Positions 8,699 to 16,306 of a stretch of DNA of 33,260 nucleotides are shown piece after piece. The stretch is from Aeromicrobium sp. (GTDB taxonomy: Bacteria > Actinomycetota > Actinomycetes > Propionibacteriales > Nocardioidaceae). The position numbers and the translations under genes are program-made. Position 1 is the first letter of the stretch. The number at the start of each line of letters is the position of its first letter. The notes below the pieces were generated by a model, which worked only from the letters and a program-made list of their open reading frames with translations, searched no databases and was not told where the DNA came from. Location of the stretch: the NCBI GenBank assembly GCA_023254755.1, contig JALRKU010000385.1, forward strand, positions 1 to 33,260. The letters run 5' to 3'.

Positions 8699-8985
8699 CC
8701 GACGAGACCACCACCGTCCGCCAGGACGGCCAGCGCTTCGTGATCAGCGTCGACGGCGTCGACGCCGGCTTCACCGAGTTCCGCGACCACGAGGGCGAGC
8801 GGGTCTTCCTGCACACCGAGCTCGACGACGCCTTCTCCGGCCGCGGGCTGAGCGGCATCCTGGTCCAGCAGGCGCTCGACGCGACCCGCGACGCCGGGCT
8901 GCGGATCGTGCCCGTGTGCCCGCTGATCGCCCACTGGCTCACCAAGCACCACGACTTCGACGACATCGTCGACCTGCCCGCCTGA
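8695..8985 (+). CDS. Small GNAT-type N-acetyltransferase
   Basis: A 96-residue protein of the short GNAT group (YidJ/Gtn10-like). It has the compact core VFLHTELDDAFSGRGLSGIL, in which GRGLSG forms the acetyl-CoA pyrophosphate loop (about residues 53-58). The conserved Cys-Pro segment VPVCPLIAHWLTKH follows, where the Cys is often catalytic. The family length is 90-100 residues, so it is complete. The start is GTG at 8695 and overlaps the pirin stop by 4 nt, a typical coupled pair. The acetyl acceptor is unknown; the link with pirin is only positional. Confidence 0.9.
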   Translation: MTDETTTVRQDGQRFVISVDGVDAGFTEFRDHEGERVFLHTELDDAFSGRGLSGILVQQALDATRDAGLRIVPVCPLIAHWLTKHHDFDDIVDLPA

Positions 8986-9150
8986 CGGGCGGTGGCGCGG
9001 CGAGTCCCTCGGCTCACCAGCGCCTGACCGCACTCGTCGCTGCGCTCCTCGGCCGGCGACCGGTGACAGCGCCAGGCTGGGTCGCCAGGCGCCGAGCCCC
9101 CACCGGCCTGGACGTGGTCCAGGTCACGACGCGACCGCTACGGTGGGCCG

Positions 9151-9849
9151 ATGGAAGCGGTCCGCAGCCCCTGGCTCCTGGCGTTCGGCGTCGTCACGGT
9201 CGTCCACCTGGCCCTCAACGCCGCCGACGCCGCCCCGTGGGACAGCATCACCAAGTGCCTGCTGGCACCGCTGCTGATCGGCTGGGTCGCCCAGCTCGGT
9301 GGACCGCGACTGCTGGTCCTCGCGCTCGTCGGCTGCTTCCTGGGCGACCTGTTCCTCGAGCTTCCCGAGGCGTGGTTCCCCGTGGGCATGGCGGCCTTCG
9401 CGGCGGCGCACGTGTGCTTCATCCGGTTCTTCGTGCAGCGCGGCGCGCTGGCGCGTCTCCGTCGACGCCCATGGATCGTGCTGGTGTACGGCGCGGCCGC
9501 GGTCGCGATGATCGCCTGGTGCTGGGGCGGGCTGGCCGATGACATCCGCCCGCTGGTCCCCGTCTACGCGGCTCTGCTGGCGGGCACCGCGGCGACGGCC
9601 CTCGCGGTCGACGTGCGCGCGGGCCTCGGCGGTCTGCTCTTCCTGGTGTCCGACGGGATCATCGCGGCGTCGGAGGCGGGTCGCCTCGACCCCGACGCCG
9701 TGGGCACCGGTCTGGCGATCATGGCCCTGTACATCGGTGCGATCTTCCTGCTGACGACCGGCATCCTCGACAAGGAGCGGCGGACCCTCGCGGCGAGCGA
9801 CGTCGAGCCGTCGGCCCGCACCGACTGCTGGCCGCGCATGCCCGCCTGA
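9151..9849 (+). CDS. YhhN family lysoplasmalogenase-like membrane protein
   Basis: A 232-residue integral membrane protein with about eight hydrophobic segments. It matches the YhhN/TMEM86 family: TKCLLAPLLIGWVAQ near residue 31, GCFLGDLFLELP near 66-77, AAFAAAHVCFIRFF near 88-102, and FLVSDGIIAASEA near 167-180. Characterised members hydrolyse the vinyl-ether bond of lysoplasmalogens, releasing a fatty aldehyde; whether this organism has plasmalogens is not shown. The ATG at 9151 lies exactly 6 nt after TACGGT (9139-9144), so the message is probably leaderless. An acyltransferase starts 42 nt downstream, suggesting a shared role in lysophospholipid handling. Confidence 0.88.
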   Translation: MEAVRSPWLLAFGVVTVVHLALNAADAAPWDSITKCLLAPLLIGWVAQLGGPRLLVLALVGCFLGDLFLELPEAWFPVGMAAFAAAHVCFIRFFVQRGALARLRRRPWIVLVYGAAAVAMIAWCWGGLADDIRPLVPVYAALLAGTAATALAVDVRAGLGGLLFLVSDGIIAASEAGRLDPDAVGTGLAIMALYIGAIFLLTTGILDKERRTLAASDVEPSARTDCWPRMPA

Positions 9850-9891
9850 CGTCCTCGCGTTGCCGCTTGCCCGACGTGTGAGGGTGGCTCC

Positions 9892-10650
9892 ATGCCCACC
9901 GACGTCGTCTACCGCCTCGTCGTCCGGCTCGTCGGCGCCGCGTACCGCTTCATGGGATACCGGTTCGACGTCCGCGGCGTCGAGCACCTCCCGTCCGAGG
10001 GTCCTGCCGTCGTCGCCGCCAACCACATCGGGTTCCTCGACTTCACGTTCATCGGCTACGCGGCGCGCCGGCGACGGCGCCGGATCCGGTTCATGGCCAA
10101 GCGGTCGGTGTTCGAGCTGCCGGTCGTCGGCCGGCTGATGCGGGCGATGCGGCACATCCCCGTCGACCGTCGCACGGGCGCCATCGCGTACCGCCGGGCC
10201 CTCGAGGCGGTCGACGCGGGCCAGGTCGTCGGCGTCTTTCCCGAGGCCACGATCAGCCGGTCGTGGCTGCTCAAGCCGTTCCGGCGTGGCGCGGCCGGCG
10301 TCGCCGTCAATCGTGGAGTCCCGCTGGTGCCGGTCGTCGTGTGGGGAGGCCACCGCATCTACACGGTCGACGGGCACCGGTCGCTGCGCCGCCGCGTCCC
10401 CGTCACCATCTCGCTCGGCGAGCCTCTCGTGCCCGCCGACGGCGAGACCGTCGACGAGCTGACCGCGCGGCTGCACGCGACCATGGGCCTGCTGCTCGAC
10501 GACGCCATCTCCACCTACCCCGAGACGCCCGTGGACGACGCCGACCGATGGTGGCTGCCACACGACCGGGGTGGCAGCGCCCCGGATCCCCAGACGGCGG
10601 CGGTGCTCGACCGGGAGGCGGTCGCACGGATCGGCGACAGCCTGGACTGA
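9892..10650 (+). CDS. 1-acyl-sn-glycerol-3-phosphate acyltransferase-like (PlsC family)
   Basis: A 252-residue lysophospholipid acyltransferase. The catalytic NHxxxxD motif is present as NHIGFLD (His45, Asp50). The glycerol-phosphate-binding block is FPEA at residues 116-119, with the last Gly of the common FPEG replaced by Ala. AKRSVFELPVVG (69-80) and VPLVPVVVWGG are also typical. It would transfer an acyl chain to a lysophospholipid or to glycerol-3-phosphate derivatives at the inner membrane face. GAGGGT (9880-9885) lies 6 nt before the ATG. It follows the lysoplasmalogenase-like gene by 42 nt and precedes the epoxide-hydrolase-like gene by 19 nt. Confidence 0.92.
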   Translation: MPTDVVYRLVVRLVGAAYRFMGYRFDVRGVEHLPSEGPAVVAANHIGFLDFTFIGYAARRRRRRIRFMAKRSVFELPVVGRLMRAMRHIPVDRRTGAIAYRRALEAVDAGQVVGVFPEATISRSWLLKPFRRGAAGVAVNRGVPLVPVVVWGGHRIYTVDGHRSLRRRVPVTISLGEPLVPADGETVDELTARLHATMGLLLDDAISTYPETPVDDADRWWLPHDRGGSAPDPQTAAVLDREAVARIGDSLD

Positions 10651-10669
10651 GCGCGATAGGTTCGCGAGC

Positions 10670-11521
10670 GTGACGAGCTGGGGACGACCGACGACGGTCG
10701 AGATCGGTGTCGGCACGCTGGACGTGCGGGTCGACGGACCCGACGACGGTGAGCCCGTCGTGCTGCTGCACGGCTTCCCGCAGACCTCCCTCAGCTGGGG
10801 CGGTGTGGCGCCGCGGCTCGCAGCGGCAGGGCTGCGGGTCGTCGCCCCGGACCAGCGCGGCTACTCTCCTGGCGCACGTCCGACGGGGGTCCAGCACTAC
10901 ACGGGCGACGCGCTGGCCGACGACGTCGCCGAGCTCGCCGACGAGCTGGGCCTGTCCACGTTCCACCTGGTCGGGCACGACTGGGGCGCGTCGAACGCCT
11001 GGGTGTTCGCGACGCGTCACGCCGCCCGGCTGCGCAGCCTCACCACGGTGTCGGTGCCGCACCTCGCCGCGTTCGGCGAGGCCCTGCGGACGTCGACGGA
11101 CCAGCAGGAGCGTTCGGCCTACATCCGGCTGTTCCGCGTCGAGGGCAAGGCCGAGGGGGTCCTGCTGACCGACGGAGCCGAGCGGCTCGTCGGCATGTAC
11201 GAGGGCCGGGTGTCGGCCGACGACGTCGCGGCCTACGTGGCGCTGCTCGCCGAGCCCGGGGCGCTCACGGCGGCGCTCGACTACTACCGCGCGATGAGCG
11301 CGGAGCTGTCGCACCTGCCGGCGGTCACGGTGCCCACCACGTTCGTGTGGAGCTCGGGCGACCGGGCCCTCGGCCGCCAGGGGGCGGAGCGGTGCGGCGA
11401 CTTCGTCGACGCGCCCTACCGGTTCGTCGAGCTCGACGGGCTGAGCCACTGGATCCCCGACGAGGCGCCGGCCGCCCTGGCCGACGCCGTGCTCGCGCAG
11501 GTTCAGGCAGTGCGGGCCTGA
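10670..11521 (+). CDS. Alpha/beta hydrolase, epoxide hydrolase-like
   Basis: A 283-residue alpha/beta hydrolase. The oxyanion-hole motif HGFPQ (34-38) and the nucleophile elbow VGHDWG with Asp104 place it with epoxide hydrolases rather than Ser esterases. His260 (LSHWIP) and Asp231 (SSGDRALG) complete the triad. A cap region lies at about residues 135-215. It would open epoxides to diols, possibly on lipids given its neighbours; the substrate is inferred only. The start is GTG at 10670, preceded by TAGGTT (10657-10662) with a 7-nt gap, a leaderless signature; the open frame further upstream lies inside the acyltransferase gene. The last 19 nt overlap the 3' end of the convergent exonuclease gene. 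Confidence 0.93.
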   Translation: MTSWGRPTTVEIGVGTLDVRVDGPDDGEPVVLLHGFPQTSLSWGGVAPRLAAAGLRVVAPDQRGYSPGARPTGVQHYTGDALADDVAELADELGLSTFHLVGHDWGASNAWVFATRHAARLRSLTTVSVPHLAAFGEALRTSTDQQERSAYIRLFRVEGKAEGVLLTDGAERLVGMYEGRVSADDVAAYVALLAEPGALTAALDYYRAMSAELSHLPAVTVPTTFVWSSGDRALGRQGAERCGDFVDAPYRFVELDGLSHWIPDEAPAALADAVLAQVQAVRA

Positions 11522-12354
11522 TGCGGCCCCAGCGCCGACGGCTCTGACACCAGCGGCCAGGAGTGCCGGTCGATCGGCGCGCGGCCCTTGGCGACGGCGT
11601 ACACGTTCCAGTCGTCGACCCGCTCGGCGTGCCACAGGTGCTGGCGCAGCATGAGGTCGGTGAGCGAGCACTCGCCGGCCTCGCGGTGGCGGGCGCCCAT
11701 CTCGACCGCGACGTCGCGTGCTGCCCTGGCATCGGCCAGGGCGTCGTGGGCGTGATCGAGCGTGACGCCGTAGTAGGCGGCGACGTCGACGAGACGCCGC
11801 TGACCCAGGCCGCCGCGCTCGAGTCCCCAGTCGACCACGTAGGGATCGACCACCAGCAGGCGGTCCCACTGCGGCTGGCGGATGCCGTGGCGGGCCGCCT
11901 CGGCGCGCAGCATCGTGAGGTCGTAGGCCGCGTTGAACACCACCAGGCCGATGCGGCGGTCGACCAGTGACTGGACCCAGTCGGCCACGACCGTGATGGC
12001 CTCGCGCGACGACGGCGCACCGACCAGGGCCGACGCCGTGATGCCGTGCACCTCGGCCGACGCGTCGGGGATGGGGACGCCGGCGTCGACCAGGCTCTCG
12101 CGCTCGTGGACCGGGTCGACCAGGGCGTAGGAGAGCACGCGGTCGCGATGGGCGTCGACGCCCGTGGCCTCGAAGTCGAGGGCCGCGAGGGGGCGCTCGA
12201 ACCACCCGTGATGGGTGCCCCGCGACGGCGCGACCGGGCGACAGGCGAGGCACAGGACCCGCTCGCGTCCGGGGTGGCCGACGACGCGACCGGTGCTCGC
12301 CGGGACCGGCGTGCAGCACGTGTCGCAGGTGCCGTTCTCGTCGTTCGTGCGCAC
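11503..12354 (-). CDS. DnaQ-like 3'-5' exonuclease (DEDDh) with N-terminal cysteine pairs
   Basis: A 283-residue exonuclease. The DEDDh residues are intact: Asp60 and Glu62 (LDFEATG), Asp145 (NAAYDLTML), and His203 and Asp208 (HDALADA). The core spans about residues 54-225. The N-terminal 45 residues contain CDTC and CLAC pairs (Cys10/13 and Cys35/38), which look like a zinc ribbon and are not part of the exonuclease fold. The C-terminal about 55 residues include a stretch around WHAERVDDWNVYAVAKG. This fits the stand-alone epsilon-like exonucleases of actinobacteria rather than the polymerase III subunit itself. The start is GTG at 12354 with a strong AGGAGG site. Its 3' end overlaps the convergent hydrolase by 19 nt. 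Confidence 0.92.
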   Translation of the reverse strand: MRTNDENGTCDTCCTPVPASTGRVVGHPGRERVLCLACRPVAPSRGTHHGWFERPLAALDFEATGVDAHRDRVLSYALVDPVHERESLVDAGVPIPDASAEVHGITASALVGAPSSREAITVVADWVQSLVDRRIGLVVFNAAYDLTMLRAEAARHGIRQPQWDRLLVVDPYVVDWGLERGGLGQRRLVDVAAYYGVTLDHAHDALADARAARDVAVEMGARHREAGECSLTDLMLRQHLWHAERVDDWNVYAVAKGRAPIDRHSWPLVSEPSALGPHQARTA

Positions 12355-12453
12355 CGTGACCTCCTCGTACCCAGGTCACGCTAGAGGGAGCGTCGGACAA
12401 CTCCTCGTCGCGACACACGCCCCGAGGCGCTCCGTTGCCCCTACCCTGTGCCC

Positions 12454-13314
12454 ATGCGCAGGACGAGCTTCGACGGCGCCGTCGCCGTCATCACCGGGGC
12501 GGGGAGCGGCATCGGCCGGGCCGCCGCCGCGAAGGTCGTCGAGCGCGGTGGACGCGTGGTGCTCACCGACGTGTCGGCCGACGGACTGGCAGACGTCGCG
12601 GCCTCGTTGCCGGCCCGGTCGGTCGTGCACCACGCCGCGTTCGACGTCACCGACGAGGTCGCCGTCGCGACGTTCGCCGAGGCGGTCCACGCGATCGTGC
12701 CGGCCGTCGACGTCGTGATGAACGTGGCCGGCATCTCGACGTGGGGACGCATCCAGGACCTCGAGCCACGGCACTGGCGCGCGTGCGTCGAGGTCGACCT
12801 GATGGGACCGATCCACGTGATGTCGGCGTTCGTCCCAGCGATGATCGAGCGCGGTCGCGGTGGTCACGTGGCGAACGTGTCGTCGGCCGCCGGCCTGTTC
12901 GGCCTCCCGCTGCACGCGCCGTACAGCGCCGCCAAGTTCGGGCTGCGCGGCGTCAGCGAGGTGCTGCGGTTCGACCTCGCCCAGCACGACATCGGCGTGA
13001 CCCTGGTGTGTCCGGGCGCGGTCGACACGCCCCTCGTGCGCACGGTGAACATCGTGGGCGTCGACCGCGACGACCCGCGCGTCGCCAAGGCCGTGAAGCG
13101 GTTCCAGCGGCACGCGGTCACGCCCGACCACGCGGCCGAGAAGATGCTTCGCGCGGTCGAGAAGGGCCGCGCGATGGCCTTCACCTCACCCGACATCCGC
13201 CTCGGCTGGTACGGCCAGCGCTACGTCCCGTGGGGCTACGACCTCGCGATGCGCGTCGCCAACCGCCAGGCCACCCGCCTCCTCGACCGCGTCCGCACCG
13301 AACCCCGCCGCTGA
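12454..13314 (+). CDS. Short-chain dehydrogenase/reductase (classical SDR)
   Basis: A 286-residue NAD(P)-dependent oxidoreductase with a Rossmann fold. The cofactor motif TGAGSGIG (residues 14-21), NVAG (90-93), catalytic Ser143/144 (NVSSAAG), Tyr157 and Lys161 (PYSAAK) and the PG motif (CPGAVDTP) are all present. The Asp39 region after beta-strand 2 (LTDVS) suggests a preference for NAD(H). The C-terminus carries a basic extension of about 35 residues common in lipid-acting SDRs. The ATG at 12454 is preferred over an in-frame GTG at 12448 because TACCCT (12442-12447) is 6 nt upstream, which would place the transcription start at the ATG. Its TGA stop lies within a copy of the dispersed CGCTGACGAGTC repeat. 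Confidence 0.92.
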   Translation: MRRTSFDGAVAVITGAGSGIGRAAAAKVVERGGRVVLTDVSADGLADVAASLPARSVVHHAAFDVTDEVAVATFAEAVHAIVPAVDVVMNVAGISTWGRIQDLEPRHWRACVEVDLMGPIHVMSAFVPAMIERGRGGHVANVSSAAGLFGLPLHAPYSAAKFGLRGVSEVLRFDLAQHDIGVTLVCPGAVDTPLVRTVNIVGVDRDDPRVAKAVKRFQRHAVTPDHAAEKMLRAVEKGRAMAFTSPDIRLGWYGQRYVPWGYDLAMRVANRQATRLLDRVRTEPRR

Positions 13315-13322
13315 CGAGTCGC
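13309..13322 (+). repeat. Copy of CGCTGACGAGTC repeat carrying the SDR stop codon
   Basis: The sequence CGCTGACGAGTCGC differs by one base from the 14-nt core of the 21-bp arrays at 13410-13486 and 23990-24024, but is in the opposite orientation. The TGA at 13312-13314 is the stop codon of the SDR gene. Confidence 0.7.
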
Positions 13323-13409
13323 GACGTCGTCTGTCGGCCGAAGGTCGACGATCGCCTCGGCAGCAGGCGGCCCGGCGCAGCAGACGACCGCCCGGCGAGG
13401 CTGCCATCG

Positions 13410-13486
13410 GTGACTCGTCAGCGGAAACGAGTGACTCGTCACCGGAAACCCGTGACTCGTCAGCGGAAACGAGTGACTCGTCAGCG
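13410..13486 (-). repeat. 21-bp tandem repeat, four copies, at hydrolase 3' end
   Basis: Copies of GTGACTCGTCAGCG begin at 13410, 13431, 13452 and 13473, exactly 21 bp apart, separated by GAAAC-rich heptamers. The copy starting at 13452 is preceded by CC rather than GA, and the one at 13431 has CACCG instead of CAGCG. On the minus strand the core reads CGCTGACGAGTCAC, and the TGA in the copy nearest the gene (13483-13481) is the stop codon of the alpha/beta hydrolase. Confidence 0.9.
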
Positions 13487-14293
13487 CAGGGCGAGGAAGA
13501 CGCGGAGGGCGGAGACGAAGGCGGCGGGCTGCTCGGAGTGGACCCAGTGGCCGGCGCCCTTGATGGTGACGAGGCGGGTGGCGGGGAAGAGGCGGCGCAT
13601 CTCGGCCTGGTGGTCGTCGCGGACGTAGTCCGACCGCTCGCCGGCGACCCACAGCACCGGGTGGTCGAACGTCGTGTCGACGTGCGGGAACCCGGCGATG
13701 ACCGGCAGGTCGCGTCGCAGCAGGTCGAGGTTCGCCTGCCAGGTGTACCCGTGCTCGGTGGACCGCAGGTTCTGCAGCAGGAAGCCGCGGACCGTGTCGT
13801 TGGGGATGGGTCCGCGCAGCTGCTCGTCGGCGTCGCTGCGGCGCTCGATCGTGGCCAGGTCGACGGCGGCGAGCGAACCCAGCAGGTGCTCGAACTCGCC
13901 CGCTCCGTCACTGTCGTCCGGGGCGATGTCGACGACCACGAGCCGGTCGACCAGCTCGGGGTGCCGCAGCGCCACCAGCATCGCGACCTTGCCCCCCATC
14001 GAGTGGCCGACCAGCTCGACCGGCTCGCTCGACCACGCGCGGATGGTGTCGGCGACCGCGTCGGCCATGCCCTCGTAGCTGACCTGCTCGGTCCACGGCG
14101 AGCGACCGTGGTCGGGCAGGTCGAGCAGCAGCGACGTGGCTTCCGGCAGCAGCGACTTCGCGATCTGGGTGAAGTTGCGCCCCTGCCCGAACAGCCCGTG
14201 CACGAAGACGATGCGGGCGCCGCCCGCGGACTCGTCGTCGGATCGACCTTCGGTGTCGCCCCCGACCTGCGTGGTGTGGAGGGCGGTCGTCAC
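13481..14293 (-). CDS. Alpha/beta hydrolase (YbfF-like esterase)
   Basis: A 270-residue Ser hydrolase. The motifs are VHGLFGQGRNF (oxyanion loop, residues 31-41), DLPDHGRS (58-65), the nucleophile elbow GHSMGGK with Ser98, and His249 in GAGHWVHSEQP. The arrangement matches YbfF-type carboxylesterases that cleave short acyl esters or acyl-CoA; the substrate is unknown. The start is GTG at 14293, with TAGGCT (minus strand of 14301-14306) 7 nt upstream, a leaderless signature. The frame extends further upstream but into unlikely Arg-rich sequence. The stop codon sits in the first unit of a 21-bp tandem repeat. It is convergent with the SDR gene. Confidence 0.92.
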   Translation of the reverse strand: MTTALHTTQVGGDTEGRSDDESAGGARIVFVHGLFGQGRNFTQIAKSLLPEATSLLLDLPDHGRSPWTEQVSYEGMADAVADTIRAWSSEPVELVGHSMGGKVAMLVALRHPELVDRLVVVDIAPDDSDGAGEFEHLLGSLAAVDLATIERRSDADEQLRGPIPNDTVRGFLLQNLRSTEHGYTWQANLDLLRRDLPVIAGFPHVDTTFDHPVLWVAGERSDYVRDDHQAEMRRLFPATRLVTIKGAGHWVHSEQPAAFVSALRVFLALR

Positions 14294-14379
14294 GCCGTCC
14301 AGCCTAGGCCGTGCCCGAGGGCGAGTCCTCGACCACGTCCCTGCCTCGGACGATCGGGGCCCGGGCACGGGGACGAGCG

Positions 14380-15015
14380 CTAGTCCTCGCGCCGGGCCTC
14401 CTCGGCCTCACGCTGACGGGCCCGCAGCTCGTCGCGCTCGCCCTTGAGCTGCGCGACCTGCTTCTTGCGGCGTGCGAGGCGCATGCTCGCGCCGGTGATG
14501 AGGACGGCGAGCACGGCACCCACCACGGCGCCCCACAGGCTGCCCCAGCGGAAGCCCGGCGCGTTGTCGCTGAAGATGCGCTCGCCGTCGTGGGCCGCCT
14601 TCGAGCCGCTGACGACGATGTACAGCGTCAACCAGTTGGGGATCGCCAGGACCACGGCGGCGACCGCGACGATCCCGCGCCACGCCCAGGAGAAGAACCG
14701 CCGCCGGATCTGGAACAGCAGGACCAGCGGCACGAAGGTGAAGACGAAGCCGTAGAAGAGGCCCCAGCTGGTCCCGGCCGTCAGGCTGCCGTTGGCCTGG
14801 CCCTTGACGTGCTGGGCCCACTCCCTCGGGAGCAGGGAACGTCCGACCCACCAGACGAGGAGCGCGACGCCGACGAGCACGATGACCGCGACGATCTTCA
14901 CGACCCACCGAGCCGGCGCGACGGTCGGCTGGTCGTGGATCGCGCGCTCGAGCCGTTCGGCGTCGGACTCCTCCGCGGGAGGCGGAGGCGTGGTCGGCTC
15001 CTGGTCGTCGCTCAT
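14380..15015 (-). CDS. Hypothetical membrane protein with C-terminal coiled coil
   Basis: A 211-residue protein. An acidic, Pro-rich cytoplasmic N-terminus (residues 1-36) precedes four hydrophobic segments, at about residues 38-58, 84-103, 111-135 and 157-177. A strongly charged C-terminus (about 178-211, RLARRKKQVAQLKGERDELRARQREAEEARRED) can form a coiled coil. I do not recognise the family. Topology predicts both ends in the cytoplasm. The ATG at 15015 has CATGAT 6 nt upstream. It follows the VanY-like peptidase gene by 16 nt on the same strand, so the two could be co-transcribed. Confidence 0.8.
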   Translation of the reverse strand: MSDDQEPTTPPPPAEESDAERLERAIHDQPTVAPARWVVKIVAVIVLVGVALLVWWVGRSLLPREWAQHVKGQANGSLTAGTSWGLFYGFVFTFVPLVLLFQIRRRFFSWAWRGIVAVAAVVLAIPNWLTLYIVVSGSKAAHDGERIFSDNAPGFRWGSLWGAVVGAVLAVLITGASMRLARRKKQVAQLKGERDELRARQREAEEARRED

Positions 15016-15031
15016 GGCGACATCATGGCAG

Positions 15032-16183
15032 TCAGCCGACGTCGGCAGCGAGAGCCTTCCACTCCGCCGCGCCCATGATCCCGTCCTGCTTCAGGTCGTG
15101 GTCGGCCTGCAGCTTCTTGACCTTCGCCTCCGTCACGTCGGCGAACACGCCGTTCTGCTGGCGCGCCGGCATGCCGAGGGCGATCTGCAGGATCGCGACG
15201 TCCTTGCCGAAGGTCACCGGCTTCAACGTCGCGGATCCGCGGTCCAGCCCCCAGTCGATCGCCTTCGCGCGGGTGTAGCCGGAGACCGCGTCCGTCTTGA
15301 CGCTCGACGGCTGGATCGAGGCCCACGTGGCCTGGTCCAGGACGCCGGTCTGCCGCAGCTCGTTGTCCTTCTGGTAGGCCAGGATCGCCTTCCAGGTGGT
15401 CGTGTCGACGTTGCCGGTCTGCTTGACGCCGAGCACCTTCTGCGCCGCCTTCACCGTCGACGAGCCCTTGTCGCCGAACACCCGGTCGCCACGGGCGGAG
15501 GTCTTCACCAGTGGCACCAGGGCCGGGCACGGCGTGGTGCGCGGGGCGTCGCGCAGGGCGCCGCGCAGCTTGTGGAAGACCGCGCAGGGGCCGTAGTCCT
15601 CGCCCGCGACCTTGCCGGTCCAGAACGAGGTGTTGCCGCGGGCGCCGGCCCAGCTGAGCGAGATGTGGACGTGGTCGGTGTGGCCCGAGCTGGTGCGCCA
15701 GCCGTCCTTGACGCGGTAGATCGACCAGATCTTCTTGTTGTAGATGATGTACATGATCCCGAGCCGGCGGGCGTTCCTCCCGTCGTCGGCGGTGGCCCAC
15801 GCGATGAAGTCGGCCGCGGCGGCCTTCTCCTTGACCACCTTCACGTCGACCATCCAGTCGATCGCGCGACCGTCCGAGTGCTCCGAGACGCCCTCCTTGC
15901 AGGAGCGGCTGATCCCGCCTCCGCCGCCGACCTTGTAGGTCGTGCGGAGCAGGTCGCGCAGCTTGACCGACCCCGCCTTGTCGGTGGGCCAGCACGCCGA
16001 CTGGGGGATGTAGCGCGCGGGCGGGTCGACCGCCGACGGCAGCGTGACGGGCGACTCGAGCCCGTCGGGGTCCTTCGGCAGCGTCACGGGCGGCGAACCC
16101 GCGGCCCCGGCCGGCAGCCCGAACGCGATGACGACGACCAGGGCGGCGAGGACCGTGGCGGCGCGCCGCGACACGCGGTTCAT
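15032..16183 (-). CDS. Secreted peptidoglycan-binding protein with VanY/ARB_07466-like peptidase domain
   Basis: A 383-residue exported protein. The signal peptide spans residues 1-27 (basic MNRVSRR, hydrophobic core, cleavage near AGAAG). The catalytic-type domain (about 60-205) carries a metal-site pattern like LAS/VanY-type peptidases: His102 and Asp109 in HSDGRAID, and HTDHVH (His171 and His173). Two peptidoglycan-binding_1 repeats follow, about 240-302 (KAAQKVLGVKQTGNVDTTTW) and 320-383 (ILQIALGMPARQQNG...DGIMGAAEW). It probably trims or binds cell-wall peptides outside the cell. The open frame runs 330 codons upstream, but ATG 16183 is right because it begins the signal peptide and has an AGGAG site 5 nt before it. 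It is divergent from exonuclease III. Confidence 0.9.
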   Translation of the reverse strand: MNRVSRRAATVLAALVVVIAFGLPAGAAGSPPVTLPKDPDGLESPVTLPSAVDPPARYIPQSACWPTDKAGSVKLRDLLRTTYKVGGGGGISRSCKEGVSEHSDGRAIDWMVDVKVVKEKAAAADFIAWATADDGRNARRLGIMYIIYNKKIWSIYRVKDGWRTSSGHTDHVHISLSWAGARGNTSFWTGKVAGEDYGPCAVFHKLRGALRDAPRTTPCPALVPLVKTSARGDRVFGDKGSSTVKAAQKVLGVKQTGNVDTTTWKAILAYQKDNELRQTGVLDQATWASIQPSSVKTDAVSGYTRAKAIDWGLDRGSATLKPVTFGKDVAILQIALGMPARQQNGVFADVTEAKVKKLQADHDLKQDGIMGAAEWKALAADVG

Positions 16184-16306
16184 CAATGCTCCTGACGTCG
16201 GGGAAGTCCACCTATCATGCACACCTCCTGGCTCATCTGTCACACGATTCACGCCGGTCCCCACCTGCGTGGGGGCGTCGTCGCACGGCTGGGCTAGGTT
16301 CGGCGG

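Noticed and set aside
13410..13486. Short direct repeats at regular spacing, considered as a CRISPR array
   Set aside because: The 14-nt core with 7-nt variable parts is far too short for repeat-spacer units, and no cas genes are present; it is a tandem minisatellite.
14380..15015. Considered as a holin or secretion component because of the four TM segments and coiled-coil tail
   Set aside because: No supporting neighbours or motifs; left as a hypothetical membrane protein.
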